A stretch of 64,000 nt of DNA, taken from positions 1,507,001 through 1,571,000 of the forward strand of contig JAUIRK010000106.1 in assembly GCA_030549495.1 (NCBI GenBank). Direction: 5' to 3'. Each line of letters opens with the position of its first letter. The first letter of the stretch is position 1. The notes beneath the pieces are model-generated. The model ran no database searches and was not told where the DNA came from. It saw nothing but the letters and a program-made list of their open reading frames with translations. This document shows positions 24,900 to 36,253 of this stretch, one piece after another. The position numbers and the translations under genes were made by a program. Origin of the DNA: Nectonema munidae. Lineage: Eukaryota; Nematomorpha; Nectonematoida; Nectonematidae.

Positions 24900-25029
24900 C
24901 CCTTTCATTACCAGAAAAATGAGAGGCTATTTATTAAAAAGCAGAAGATTCATTTACAAAACTATTTCAAAAAGCAGACGAAGGTAAAATTGTTTATGTA
25001 TCATATATGATACACTGGTCACGAAAGGG
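24900..25029. mobile_element. 130 bp TTAA MITE, second copy
   Basis: It starts CCCTTTCATTACCAG after TTAA (24896-24899) and ends CTGGTCACGAAAGGG followed by TAAT. It shares with the 19699 copy the internal AAGCAGACGAAGGTAAAATT and CATATATGATACACTGGTC. Same length as that copy. The left inverted repeat has drifted, so it is probably older. Confidence 0.8.
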
Positions 25030-25236
25030 TAATGAAAAAAAGCTTAAGTTCATTTTTATTATTCATTTTGCTAAAACATTATGTGCAATTTGAAGTGAAG
25101 AAATTTTTTATTTACATTTAAATAATAATTCATATTTGAACAAATGAAAAGAACTTGAGAATTTACTGATGAGGATATAGATAATTTAATAAAAGTAAGT
25201 AAAGCTTGTATTTTGTAATGTGATAATAATGGTGGA

Positions 25237-25315
25237 CAATAATAAAAGAGTTTGTTTTATCAAGTAGTATATTTTGGATGATATCATTAAATTTGTTCTC
25301 TGTTCTGATGAATCA
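25237..25315. repeat. 70 bp dispersed repeat (partner at 14518-14590)
   Basis: Shares ATTTGTTCTCTG and TTTGTTTTATCAA.TAGTATA with 14.5 kb in the same orientation. It lies just downstream (minus strand) of a candidate terminal exon. Confidence 0.5.
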
Positions 25316-25317
25316 AA

Positions 25318-25411
25318 CTAAATTTTCTGTTTCTTTCCATTCCCCTTGTGTTTGCACTCGTGGTCTGCATTAAGGAGTCCAACCGGATAACTTCCTTTAA
25401 ACACTCTGGCA
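25318..25411 (-). CDS. Candidate terminal exon (weak)
   Basis: A pyrimidine-rich acceptor (TTTTTTTCAAG) precedes a frame reading ARVFKGSYPVGLLNADHECK and then a Lys/Gly-rich tail to a TAG. A second frame is also open for a similar length, so coding is not certain. No family recognised. Confidence 0.25.
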
Positions 25412-25419
25412 CTTGAAAA

Positions 25420-26635
25420 AAATAAAATTTTGATCCAGATAATATCCCAAGCTAGGCATATTTAAAAAATTGTTTATTGAAAGGATTTATCAAATTTCAA
25501 ATTCATGTTAAAAAAACTTGTTATATTTTCAAGTTAAATAATTTTTACTTTATTACTTATTCTTATTTTAAGATGATATCATTTGTAAATGCTCTGGTCT
25601 TTTTTTTACTTTTTTTAATACTTTTATAAACAAACTTTTTTTTTTAATTTTATTTAATAAATAAAATAAAAATTTTAATAATTTAAAACATATATAAATT
25701 TGTCTCTAATAAGTTAAATGTAATCTATTGGAAAGTATTCTCGCTAAATCATTTTTTGTGCTCTGTTTTTCACATTCCTAATTCATTTAACTGATTTTTA
25801 AAAGGCTTAATTAAAGTTTATATAGCACTCACAAAAATTTAAAGAAAAATTCATACTGGTAATCTTAACTCTTTATATGATAAAATATAAAATTTGTTAT
25901 AAATATTAAAAAGTATATATAATTTTTTTGTACTTTTAATCATAGATATCTATACAACTATATAAATTAAATTAGTTTGTTAAATGATCAAAGTATAGGA
26001 AATCAACTGAACATATTAAATAACTTTAGATAGTAATGGTAACTTTATATCTAGTAAAAATGAGCTCAACTAATTGTTTTGCTATAAAGATAGTAATATT
26101 ACTAGTTAATTTTTTCAGGCTATGTGAAATAAATCTTAGATACAATTAGGAGAAGAAAAAGTCTACCTTTTTATTCGATATAAAGAATTCGATTGTCCTT
26201 TTCTGTAAAAAAATGAGTTATGTGAATTATGTTTCCTTTATAATCATTTTATATACACAAAAAGGAACACGGTTTAGACATGCACGAGTGCAAGTATTAA
26301 GATATATAATGTTTTACAATTCATTTCACTACTGGGATAATCCAATGCGAAGAAACGTATGATTGCTTTTAATATCAGCCTTGAACTTCACGAACAAATT
26401 TGCTTATTCGCATCAAAATCGAAAATGCGTTTTCATTATATCGTGCTAAGGTTTATGATATATTTTTCAAGGTTATCACGTTTTTAAACATGGAAGTTAA
26501 TGCCTTGGGATTCTAGAAGATAAAAATATGAGAAAAAGTAAATGTTGAGATAAAATTTATCTAAAAAATATCTCTTGCTCAGGTTTTTATTCATTAAATT
26601 GATGTACATATATAAAAACAAAAGGGTTGGAGGTT
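25420..26635. other. AT-rich stretch, no gene recognised
   Basis: No domain, terminal repeat or exon candidate that I trust. Confidence 0.45.
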
Positions 26636-26639
26636 TTAT

Positions 26640-27419
26640 TAATATCTAATCTATATCGTCCTCTTCCAAACTAAATACAATTTGTTGAAGGATTTTTTAA
26701 TGATATGCAGTGTTTTATAAATAAATTTGACCATAAATTTTGAAATATGATCTTTCAAGATTTTAATATTAATTCATTCAACTATACTCAAAGTCCTTAA
26801 TTTAGCAAAGTCCTTAATTAGATTTGTAGTTACAAAATTAACACGCCCCCACATATTATTCTTATTGACAACTGCTCATTAGATTCATCCATAAAATTTA
26901 ATGCTTATATGTCCTATGTTCTGCTGTCTCAAATCATTTTCGTTTTTTGTAGTCTTTGAATTAAAATACACGAAACAATAATCTATTTCCAAAAAAAGAG
27001 TTAATAAGCAAAAATTTGTATACCTAATGTGAGCACATATATTATTCTTCACAATTATTAAGACCGTATTACAACAATCCTAATAAATTGGTTCTCCAAA
27101 TTAAAGCGGATTTTGACTAATGAATGAAATAGTCTATCAGCACTAAATATATACGGTTAAAAACTGGTAATCATAATAATTCTTCAAATTCATATGGGTA
27201 ACCAATGATTCACTTGATGCTATAAAATTGAGGGATAAGCTACATCACCAATATTTGATAACACATAAGAATGACTCCATTCTTCGAAATAAATTGATAT
27301 ACTATAGAAATAGAGTTAAAACTTTAATTAAAAAAAGTAAATCAAGTTATTTTATAGATATTGCTCATCTAAATCTACAAGAGAATTTTAGTTGGAGCTT
27401 AATTCGATATTTTAACTGA
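26640..27419 (+). pseudogene. LINE fragment: endonuclease C-terminus and EN-RT linker
   Basis: Broken frames read ISNLYRPLPN, then QDFNINSFNY (the APE endonuclease 'GDFNIN' block with Gly changed to Gln), then IDNCSLDSSIK and LLSQIIFVFCSL (the 'SDHfPVf' end of the domain). From about 27195 a clean frame reads WVTNDSLDAIKLRDKLH, then LIYYRNRVKTLIKKSKSSYF, the conserved linker between endonuclease and RT in Jockey/CR1-like LINEs. The RT domain is absent, so the copy is truncated at about 27420. Several stops. Confidence 0.75.
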
Positions 27420-28560
27420 AAGAAAACCACGAGTTCTCACTACGTCCACATAGGCAAAGAATAAATAAATTAGAGGTCCACAGTGATGTTTTGGTGTTGT
27501 TTGGGCAATAAAATTGAAAATACACAAACACACCATCAAATAAAGCAAAATTTTAAAAATAATTAAAAAAAGTTATTTTCGATAAAAAAAAAAGTTGAAA
27601 TAAATGTTATTGTTATTAATCTTTGTAAAATTAATCTCTTCACTTTCATCTCCTTCTATTAGCAATCATCTTGATTTCGATATAAACGGTGAAACGTTGG
27701 TTAAAAAATATTGAACATCATTTGTTCTATGAAGTTCTTTCTTTAAATTTTCCAAAAACGCATTTTCTACCTCCAGTTTCAAAGTGTCAATCATTCTGTC
27801 ATTTTCTATTTGACTGAGGTCAACTTTTATTTTCGTTTTTTCAAATCTGAAAAACTCTAAAACTTCTCATATTAGTCTTTTCTACAGGTAATGAATTTAC
27901 CTTAAAATTGAATACTTTAATGTTGAAAGAATACGATCTAACATAACCATTATGACAAGCTTCGCAGTGGTTGTTAGTCCATACTGATCTATTGTCAACA
28001 TTTCACAACTTTGGATCAAAATATTTTAGCGATATGTGTTTTCATAATAATTAAAAAAATTCTTTCATATGGGGTACTTCAATTATTATAATTTAAATCG
28101 TCTCTACCTAAAAATACTTATAAAAAATGAAACAAAATTAATTGAGATTTACTTCATCCAAAGGAAGGAAAGCAAGCGAAAGTAGCAATCTAATGCTTGT
28201 ACGGAAGGTAACATTTTTGGAATATTTTAATTTATAACATAGGCCAACTAAACTTATAAATCGTTGATGTATATAGTGAAAATAAGACCCTGGATATTCA
28301 CTATTAGGGCATAAATATATATAATATAAAATAATGATAAAACATATGAAAAAATATTAGTAAAAAAATACTTTGTTTTTGATGCATTTTCAAAATCACG
28401 AAATGTATTCTATTTGTTTTAAGCCAGAATTTTTTTACTGTTTGAAAACTAATCTTAATTAAACTAATGTATATTTTAAATTCGAGTTAAAAATATAAAT
28501 ATACTCATATGATTTTTCTTTTTTATCTACGAAAAGATTGTGCAGAATTGGAATTTAAAC
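27420..28560. other. No gene recognised
   Basis: AT-rich sequence without recognisable coding or repeat ends. Confidence 0.4.
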
Positions 28561-28599
28561 TATACGTGAAAAAAAAATATGTACTGTAAAAATTTGAGG

Positions 28600-28883
28600 G
28601 AAATTAGGAGGAGATTTTTTAAAAGCGCCATCAACAAAAATTTCCTTTATCTCAATCCTCATTAAACAGTATCTAAATATACTAACTCACATATAAAACA
28701 AAACCTCAAAACAAATGCTGAAAAGCACAGCAATCTTTTATTAGCATCTAACATAATATCAACCTTCAAAAAGTTCTCTCCACAGCTTAACCTCTGCAGA
28801 TCTATCGGTATTTCCAAATCAAGATAATTTGGCTGCTTTTTTCTTCTTCTCTTCTTTCGTATTAACATCTTAACACTTTGCAT
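28600..28883 (-). pseudogene. MULE-like transposase fragment, copy 1
   Basis: A basic start (KKRRRKKQPN) leads to LSCGENFLKVDIMLDANKRL and LLCFSAFVLR. After an intron-like gap comes EIFVDGAFKKSP. This order (GExFL, then a +RLLxF strand, then xFVDGTFKxCP) matches the N-terminal part of the DDE domain in animal Mutator-like (MULE) transposases, where the Asp of VDG is catalytic. The copy at 32.5-32.9 kb has the same layout. Only the start of the domain is present. Confidence 0.5.
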
Positions 28884-29084
28884 TTTTTACGGGTTTAGTT
28901 CGATTTTCAAGCCCAACACCTGACATTACATCATGAAATAATAAATAAAAGTTAGGGCTACTTAAGCCTCTAAATTAAATTTTGAACCTCTTACAAACTT
29001 TGCGGTTTCGCGAGTATACTGTATAATGTATATAAATTTAGATTATACTTGCAAATCTTATTTGTAAGTGTAAAAGCCTTTGCT

Positions 29085-29260
29085 ACAGCCTTTTTTTTTT
29101 TTTTTCATTTAATTCTTTTCTCATGGTGTTGGTTTTTTTTTTTTTTTTGGTTTTTTTTTTTTTTATTATTTTTTTTTTTTTTTATAAAAAAAAAAAAAAA
29201 ATAAATTTTTTATTCCTTTTTTTTTTTGTGGGGGGATTAAAAAAAAAAAAAAAAGAAAGG
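29085..29260. repeat. Poly-T / poly-A low-complexity block
   Basis: Long T runs switch to A runs with few other bases. It may be a true microsatellite or a collapsed or mis-called stretch in the assembly. It lies at the 3' side of the piggyBac relic. Confidence 0.7.
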
Positions 29261-29280
29261 TAAAAATGAAGGCGCTCAGG

Positions 29281-30720
29281 TCAAAAATAGGGGGGCTCAA
29301 GCCTCAAAATAAATATAGTGCGCGGGCCCTGGTCACATTTCGAACAAGTAAAACATGTTTGAGATTTACACTGAGCAAATCTTGTTCTTTTGTCTTTTTT
29401 CTTTACAATATGACCAATATTGTCATACCTCGCTTCTTCTGTCACTCTTTTTGATGCCGGTTTACCTCCAAACTTTCTAGTATTTTTTTCTTGCCCATAT
29501 TTTTGTAAATTTTCCATCACAACTTGTCTTATAAACTCCACAAAAGTGTATTTCTTATTGCAGTTCATTTTGTACAATATATATGCGTTGTACAAAGAAG
29601 CTTGCATCATAAAAACCACTAATGGAAAGTGCCATTTTTTCGATTAACACCAGTGAAAATTTTTTTTTCGTTTTGTTACTTTTTATATTATTAGTTTTAT
29701 TGATGTAAAGTATAGATGTCAGTAAAACGGTGTTAGTACTTGCAATTTTCATCTATCAGACTTAAAACTACACCTGCGCTAACTCCAAACTCTTTGGAGT
29801 AAATAATTTGAGCACCACTTTTCCCTTGGTATATCTCAAAATTTCGTAAATAACCTACGTCTGTATTTAAACAAAAAACTTTATAACCAAATCTTATCGG
29901 TTAGTTTCGCATGGCTTGCTTTATTCCAGACCCATAGCCTCCCTAATAGGGCACCATGCTTTCATCAATATCAAATCTTATGGAAACTGGACAGTATTTT
30001 TTAAAAAAGTATTTCAAATCTTCAACAATTGGTCTTATTTTTAAAGTGTTACCATTATTTATTTTTATACTCCTGCGTTAAGTTTGTTCGATCGCAAAAT
30101 ATATGTATTTTAAAATTTCTGAAAATCTGTTACGAGACATAGCTCTACAAATTGCTTGGTTGTTTGTATCGCTATCACTTTCCCAATACATACACCTTTT
30201 TCGGCATTTGACATATTATAATGGGAAAAAACCTTCAACTCGTCAATACTTATAAAAAAATGAGAGTTTTTAAAGACCGCATATGTTTTAGAAAACTTAA
30301 CTATTTTTTCTAAAAATATATCATTGAAAAAAATAAATTAAATACTTGGGAAGCAGATTCAAATGTAGTATTGGAACTTGAAACAGGTGTCTCATCAGTT
30401 CGATGATTTTGAAATAGTTTCAAATTCAGCGCTTCTTCTACCCATGATTCTACATTAGAATCAAAACTTTCATTATAACTTATATCGTCTTCTTCAACAT
30501 CGTAAAAAATAATTTGTGCTTTACTTTCAAGCATATTACGAGAAAAGTTTGAAACATTATTTTCCTGATCACTTTCATCATCTGCAGAGTCTTCATCGCT
30601 TTCAAATTTTTTTGATTCTTTAGCGGGAGGTGTTATATAAAAAGAAGCTTCTTAATTATTATTATTATTAATAATCAAGAAAAGGGGCTCATTCAATTCA
30701 AGATTAAACCTTTTTTCCAT
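29281..30720 (-). pseudogene. Degenerate piggyBac transposase
   Basis: Start MEKRFNLELNEPLF (ATG at 30718-30720), then an acidic N-terminus (ESDEDSADDESDQEN; YDVEEDDISYNE). Broken frames follow: AICRAMSRNRFSEILKYI (the 'msrnRF..il..l.f' block), then FDIDESMVPY, PIRFGYKVFCLN, NFEIYQGK and HRFTDIYTLH (the second catalytic Asp region, shifted in frame), then KKWHFPLVVFMMQASLYNAY and a C-terminal tail with several Cys. The order of blocks is that of piggyBac domain 1. Many stops and shifts make it dead. No clear TTAA ends found. Confidence 0.8.
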
Positions 30721-31540
30721 TAACTTTTAATAATTTTTGCAAATTACAATCAAGAAACTGTAAAATACTTATAAACGGTAAAAAGAATTTAAATTTCAAA
30801 AATATAAAATGAACTCATTGTGCAAAACACGCATTTATATACTCATGCTAAGCGACAAACGCGTCACTACGGAAACACTGCTGGTCTATGAGATCAAAAC
30901 ACTTTTTGGCGTGCTGATAAAATTCATCTAAAAGTAAATCACTACAAACATCCGCTATATGACGTATAAAACAATTATTATCTATGTATGTATATATTTA
31001 TTATGAGAAAAATAGCTATCAAAAAACTTTTGACATATGACGTTTAAAAAGTACATTTAGTTCATTTACACACATATATACTTTGATAGAAACACGTCAC
31101 TTATGAAGATCCAAAGTATGACGTGCAAAACATTCACACGAAAACATTGAACAATAAGGTTTAAAGTTGGTATTTTTTGAAAGTCAAGACTCAAATCAAA
31201 AAATAAAAATCGATTTGGAGATGAAAGATACTATTATCACTTTATTCTTAAAGAAAAAAATGCTCATCTTTTCAATGTTAGATATAAAGTATTTACCGTT
31301 AAAGTTTTCATATTGTTCAGAAAAAAATAATTGAAATAAAGTAGCACAGTTATCAGTTTTATTTTCAAAATATAAATTCTATGATAAAAAAAACTAGATA
31401 AAAGTATTTTTTAGTGAAAAAACAGATTAAAGAAGCATGTGCGTTCCGTTTTTGCAACAGTGGTATATTTCATAGACACTTTTTTACAACTATATGGTAA
31501 CAACCATTCAAAAATTTATATTTTTTAATTTTTTTTGCTC
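30721..31540. other. Flank of the piggyBac relic; spaced TATGACGT motifs
   Basis: No coding recognised. TATGACGT occurs at about 30958, 31036 and 31118, each followed by an A-rich run, spaced about 80 bp. They may be remnants of subterminal transposase binding sites, or coincidence. Confidence 0.3.
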
Positions 31541-31554
31541 AGCTATTTACAAAC

Positions 31555-32560
31555 ATGTCTGCGATATCGCATGATAAGAGAAGGAAAGTGGATTCCGAGC
31601 CTCCAATTTTCCCTGAAGGGGAATGTTATTTTTTTTATTCAGCGTTTTGGACCTGCCCAGTGCCTCATTAGCTTGAAGACCGTGGCTGTCATGAAAGAAA
31701 ATAACGTGGGCCGCTACTGAGAAACAACATCTTCATAAAAATTTGCGTCAATGTCTGCCACTGAGAGAAAGGTAGTCATTACTAAGCTATCAAGTAGTTT
31801 GCAAAAAACAACTTTGCTTTTTCAGAAGTAGACTTCCGAGGCTGACAAAGTCACACGAGCAAGTTATGTAGTTTCTCGAATTCGTGCTCCCAGGATGAAA
31901 CATTTTGCGCATGGAGACTTCATCAAAGAGTGTCTCTTGTTGCTATAGCTGACTCCATCTGCTGAGAACACAGCTTAACTTTGGAGAGCATAAGTCTTTG
32001 GTTCTGCCCTGTTTGTCGTCGTATCGGAGAGATGTCAGACAACGTGCCCGGCTTTAAAGATCCGGGTCGCTTTTTTTCGCTTTTGACAGAAGCATCGACA
32101 CAAAATTCACGGCTCAATTTCCTGTTTTTATCCGTGGGGTTACTGCTGACCTCCAGGTTTGAGAGGAATTTCTCCAGCTTGTCTCCCTGCTTGACACCAC
32201 TACAGGGCAAGGGACTGAGGCGTATAGAGATTTGCTTTTCTGAATCGGATTAGCTGGCTCACTGGACTGGCCTTTCTCACAGACATTTTTACCCACCTGA
32301 AGGAACTTAAAGCAAGGCTGCAAGTCAAAGACTGAGAGATATGCATGCCCACAACAGCGCCTTTGAAGTGAAGCTTCGTTTGTGGAAGCGTGAGTTGGCA
32401 AATGGTCAGTTGGAGCATTTTCCTTCCTTACTACTTGTACCTTTGAAGATGCAGACCTAGAAACTTGCAATGACGTAGTCACTTTTCTGCAAGATGAATT
32501 TGCTTCTCCTTTCGCAGAACTAAAAGTGTTTGGTTGCTGACTTCAAACTTTATTACCCAA
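31555..32560 (+). pseudogene. hAT transposase relic, GTF2IRD2/ZBED5-like
   Basis: It starts MSAISHDKRRKVDSEPP, the typical start of this animal hAT group. Decayed segments follow in the expected order: ADKVTRASYVVSRI, then HGDFIKECL, then LESISL and RRIGEMSDNV, then SLLTEAST (the first Asp region damaged). Later pieces include VKLRLWKRELANGQLEHFPS and FLQDEFASPFAELKVFG from the C-terminal half. The middle of the domain is deleted. It is locally richer in GC than its surroundings, which suggests a younger or better-preserved insertion. It runs into the MULE-like copy at its 3' side. Confidence 0.75.
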
Positions 32561-32880
32561 ATGAAAATTTGGGTGAAGCCTAAAGAACACCTTTTGAAAG
32601 TTCCATCTACAAAGATTTCATTTATGGTTGAGACCATTAAACAGTATCTAAGAGCATTTAATTTAAAAATTAGTAATATATAAAAAATTAAGAATTACTT
32701 ACCGTAATACAATTACAGAAAAATAAAGGAGTCTTTTATTAGGTCTCAGCATTACTTCTAATCTTAAAAAATCTCCACAATATAATTTTCTAAATCTTGA
32801 AGTATATCAAAATCTACATCTTTGGGTTATTTTTTTCTTCCTCTTTTCATTCTTATCACTCTTTTGATGCTCTTTGGTTT
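32540..32880 (-). pseudogene. MULE-like transposase fragment, copy 2 (with intron)
   Basis: Lys-rich start, then LYCGDFLRLEVMLRPNKRL and LYFSVIVLR, then a short intron (donor GTAAGTAAT at about 32702, acceptor CTCTTAG near 32650). After splicing the frame continues YCLMVSTINEIFVDGTFKRC, then GFTQIFI. VDGTFKxC and FTQIF are conserved in MULE transposases. It has the same orientation as the copy at 28.6 kb. Only the beginning of the DDE domain remains. Confidence 0.5.
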
Positions 32881-33387
32881 CGCTAATTTATTTAAATTAT
32901 CAATATTTACAGTATTGATATTATCACTATTCAAAAAATACTTTTATTATAAATATGGGGGTGCTTTAAAACTTCAAATTACCTATATATCTTATGTGTT
33001 GGTGTGAAAGATTTAAAGCTTGAATCTTCTTTGACTTTTTAATAAAAAATTTTCGCATTTCATTCGCTTCATGATTGTGTTCAATTTCCTTTTTAAAACT
33101 TAAAAATTTCCATTACTATCTTTCATATATACAATTTTAGTTATGAATACATTTCAAACAAAAAGACATATTGGGAAAATATATTTCATGTTTTTCAAAC
33201 TTTTATACTTTTTAATTGTTTGTAGAGTACAATAAAATGCTTTTGTTGTTTTGCCTATAACATTTTTCAAATTAAAAGAAATAATTCTTAAAATAAAAAA
33301 ATACCTCCAATAATTTGAACCATTTCAGTAAAAATAGATGTAAAAAATATTGAAATCTAAAACAAAAACCTTAGTGATCGAGTAATA

Positions 33388-33565
33388 TTGAAGAAATAAA
33401 ATAGAAAGAAAATAATCGTGGATTTCCTTAGCTTCTACAATTAAGAAATGATATTAAATGGAAGAAGGAAGCTAATCCCCAATTTTCTGAACTTCTACAA
33501 TAAAGAAATAATATCAATTGAGAGAAAAAAGCTAATCCCGAAATTCCTAAGCTTTTACATTCTAC
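33388..33565. repeat. Three tandem copies of a ~60 bp unit
   Basis: Each unit contains AAGAAAT..TAT..A, then GCTAATCCC or an equivalent, then ..TTCT.A.CTTCTACA. The copies sit at about 33388-33440, 33443-33505 and 33506-33565. The open frame across it is a by-product of a period near a multiple of three. Confidence 0.65.
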
Positions 33566-33569
33566 ATGT

Positions 33570-34385
33570 GTGTAGTATAATTCAAGCCTTGAAGCATCAC
33601 TTCACCTTTTCCATTGTCAAATCTCCTCTCCACTTATTTTATCACTCGAGCTTAATTGTAAAAACCTTGCCATTAACTTCAATTACACAAATCATGTTAA
33701 TATATATCATACGCCCATTTTCTATCTGTTTATTCACCCTGTTGTCCTGTTCGCTGTTGCTTGTTTTCCCACTCCTGATGTTAGTAAGACATTTCACTTC
33801 TTTCTTTTGCACTTTTATACCAACTACATTTCAGGGTGTTAAATAAAGAGTTTATTTTGTATCGCTTTTATCACAACACAACATTTGCATATGCTGCAAC
33901 TACGAACAGGCAATGAAAGTAGAAGAAAGCTTAGTTTAAAAATTTTAAAATAAAGAGTTGCACGTTTGTAAATTACTTTGCACATAAACAATGAAAAAGT
34001 AGCAAAAAGAAGTTTTCAAAAAAAATGATGTTTAGCTACAGGGAATCAGAATGAATTATTAGTATAAAGAATTATATAGAAATCATCAGAAATGTTTTTT
34101 TTAAAAAAGTTTATTTACCAAAATTCATTCAAAAATAAGTTTTTTTGTATTTAAATATTAAGTTTATATATTTACAAGAGCAGAAAAATCTTTTCTCTAT
34201 TTTGAATTTGAGTCTTGATAAAACCATCTCGCTTTTTTCCATGCACAAACTAATTCAGCTGCACATGAAACAAGTTTTACTGCTCGTTCACAACTCTGTG
34301 TGTGTAAACAATATGGAGAAATTTTAAATGGGAAAAAATCTTAATTTATAAAGCTCATGTAAAGACATTTTTGCTGTTAAAATGG
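33570..34385. other. No gene recognised
   Basis: Hydrophobic chance frames only. Confidence 0.4.
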
Positions 34386-34391
34386 GCTCTG

Positions 34392-35585
34392 TTAAAACTT
34401 CTTTATTCCACAGTCTATAAGCATTTTGTAATCATTAGCATTGAGATTCACTGTACTTGGAACCTCACAAAAACCATACTCTTTGCCATTTCTTAGTTTT
34501 ATTAATACATCAATAGCAAAAGTTCTATCTTCTGCACTTTCAGAACAGAGTAAAGAAACAAGCATATTTTCTGGATGAGCCCACCATGACTCACTCAAAA
34601 GGTAAGGTTTTGAGATATTTTTGATTATTTCTTCTTGTTTTTGCCAAAGTCGAAATAATTTAGTTAAGTGATTTGGAGCATATTTAATATTATGTTTAAT
34701 TTTAATTTCGAAAAACATTGGTAAATATTCTTGAATTACCCACGGCGCAAGTAATTTCAAGACTTTTGTTCTTTCACTATCAAGATTATGATTGCTCATG
34801 TACAAAAGTAAACATCTCATGCCACAAATCAACCATCTACTGTGAGATAAAAGACTACATTTATAGGCTTCTGTTTTAGAATCAAGTTTGCCTTTAGTAA
34901 CAGCTTGAAGATATTTCCAAGCTAAAATCTCATCTTTTCAAAACATTTTCATCAATTTCAATAATTGGCTCCAAAAGTGGAATAGCTTCAAAACTATAAT
35001 TTTTTTGAAGAACTTCAACTTTAGAAAAAAGTTTAGCAATTGGACCACTCCAGCCTTTATCTGAAGATGTTGGTCCATCAAGTTTGGAAACAATATGAGG
35101 AAAAGTATGTTCATTAATATGAAGAAACCAATAAGAGCGAAATAGTCTTCTACCTAAAAGTTCTTCAACCAGTTATAAAATTCCATTTTTCCATCCAGAC
35201 ATAAGATTGGTTGTATCACTGCCGATAAACTCAAGACGTTCATCTATTTTATTTGCTTTTAACCAGTCGTATAACCCACGAGCATATTTCAAAGGGGATT
35301 TAGTTCCTAGATCAGCGTCTACAGTATAATGTGTTGGATATCTTCCTTCAGGTTCTTCAGTCACAATCATATGATTTTCTTTGATAAATACTTTTTTATA
35401 AATTGAAGTTTTAATAATTTCTTCACTAACGATGGAAAATTTTTTTATACATGTTTACATTTAGATGTTGCATGGATATGAGGTTTTGTTGTATTGAAAT
35501 ACATCTTCTTAAAACATCTTTTAAAGTTGGGAATTCTGAAGAAAGAAAGTCCTTGGTACCTCCAGTATAAATGCTGAGATTAGTA
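34392..35585 (-). pseudogene. Transposase-like gene of an unannotated arthropod family, split by a piggyBac
   Basis: The frame reads NTNLSIYTGGTKDF at its upstream edge, then FPTLKDVLRRC, then VTEEPEGRYPTHYTVDADLG, then FIGSDTTNLMSGWKNG. A stop follows, then LHINEHTFPHIVSKLDGPTS and GWSGPIAKLF. A frameshift follows, then ILAWKYLQAVTKGKL, SLLSHSRWLICGMR and SWWAHPENMLVSLL, ending CGIKKF. I recall arthropod hypothetical proteins with the same block order (VGCDGTNVNTG; HxNELPLRH; SRWLT; HPENxLLA), usually multicopy. The Asp in SDTTN looks like the second catalytic Asp of an RNase-H-fold transposase, as in hAT. The upstream part of the same exon lies beyond the piggyBac at 39605-39650. One stop and about two frameshifts make it a likely pseudogene. 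Confidence 0.6.
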
Positions 35586-36253
35586 TTAACCCTCGCTTGG
35601 CGAACTTATTTGTTCTAACACCGTTGACGGACTCAATACATTATTATTAATTAAGTTGTTTTGTGACGTTCGCACCCATCCTTTCGGATATCGTGGCCCG
35701 CCCGGAATGCTGAGTCCAAGTCTAACTGGACTTTCCATCCCACTAAACACCAATCGGCCCTTGTTACAAAAGAATAGCTCTATTATATATAGTATTTTAC
35801 AAGAATTTATGTGACAATATATAAATACAACTGAGAGAACGATACAATCCTAACGCGAACGCTCCCAATTTGGGAATCAATACATTTTTTCCGCTATTCT
35901 TATAACGTTATGTGTCTTCATAAAAAGAAATTTAATAGTGATAACTATAAACGCGTGATGACAAAATTTCATATATATATATATAAAAAAAACTTAATTG
36001 ATAAAAATATTAAACAAATATAAAATAAAATTAATTATCAATTTATTTGATCTAATATTAAAAAAATTTATTTTTACATATATTTTTTAACGCCATCTAA
36101 ATAAAATATAAATTAAAAATTTATATTATGAATTTATTAAAATTTTGTGAAATTTTTACTGATTTAGAAGAGTTATGAGTTATTTTATTCATTTCTCTGT
36201 ATTTTGGAATCTACTTAGGAATTATCATTGTAGGAATTAAAATTGTGTAAAAC

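Noticed and set aside
33448-33846. 132-codon plus-strand frame
   Set aside because: Its first half is a ~60 bp tandem repeat with a period near a multiple of three and the rest is hydrophobic low-complexity sequence.
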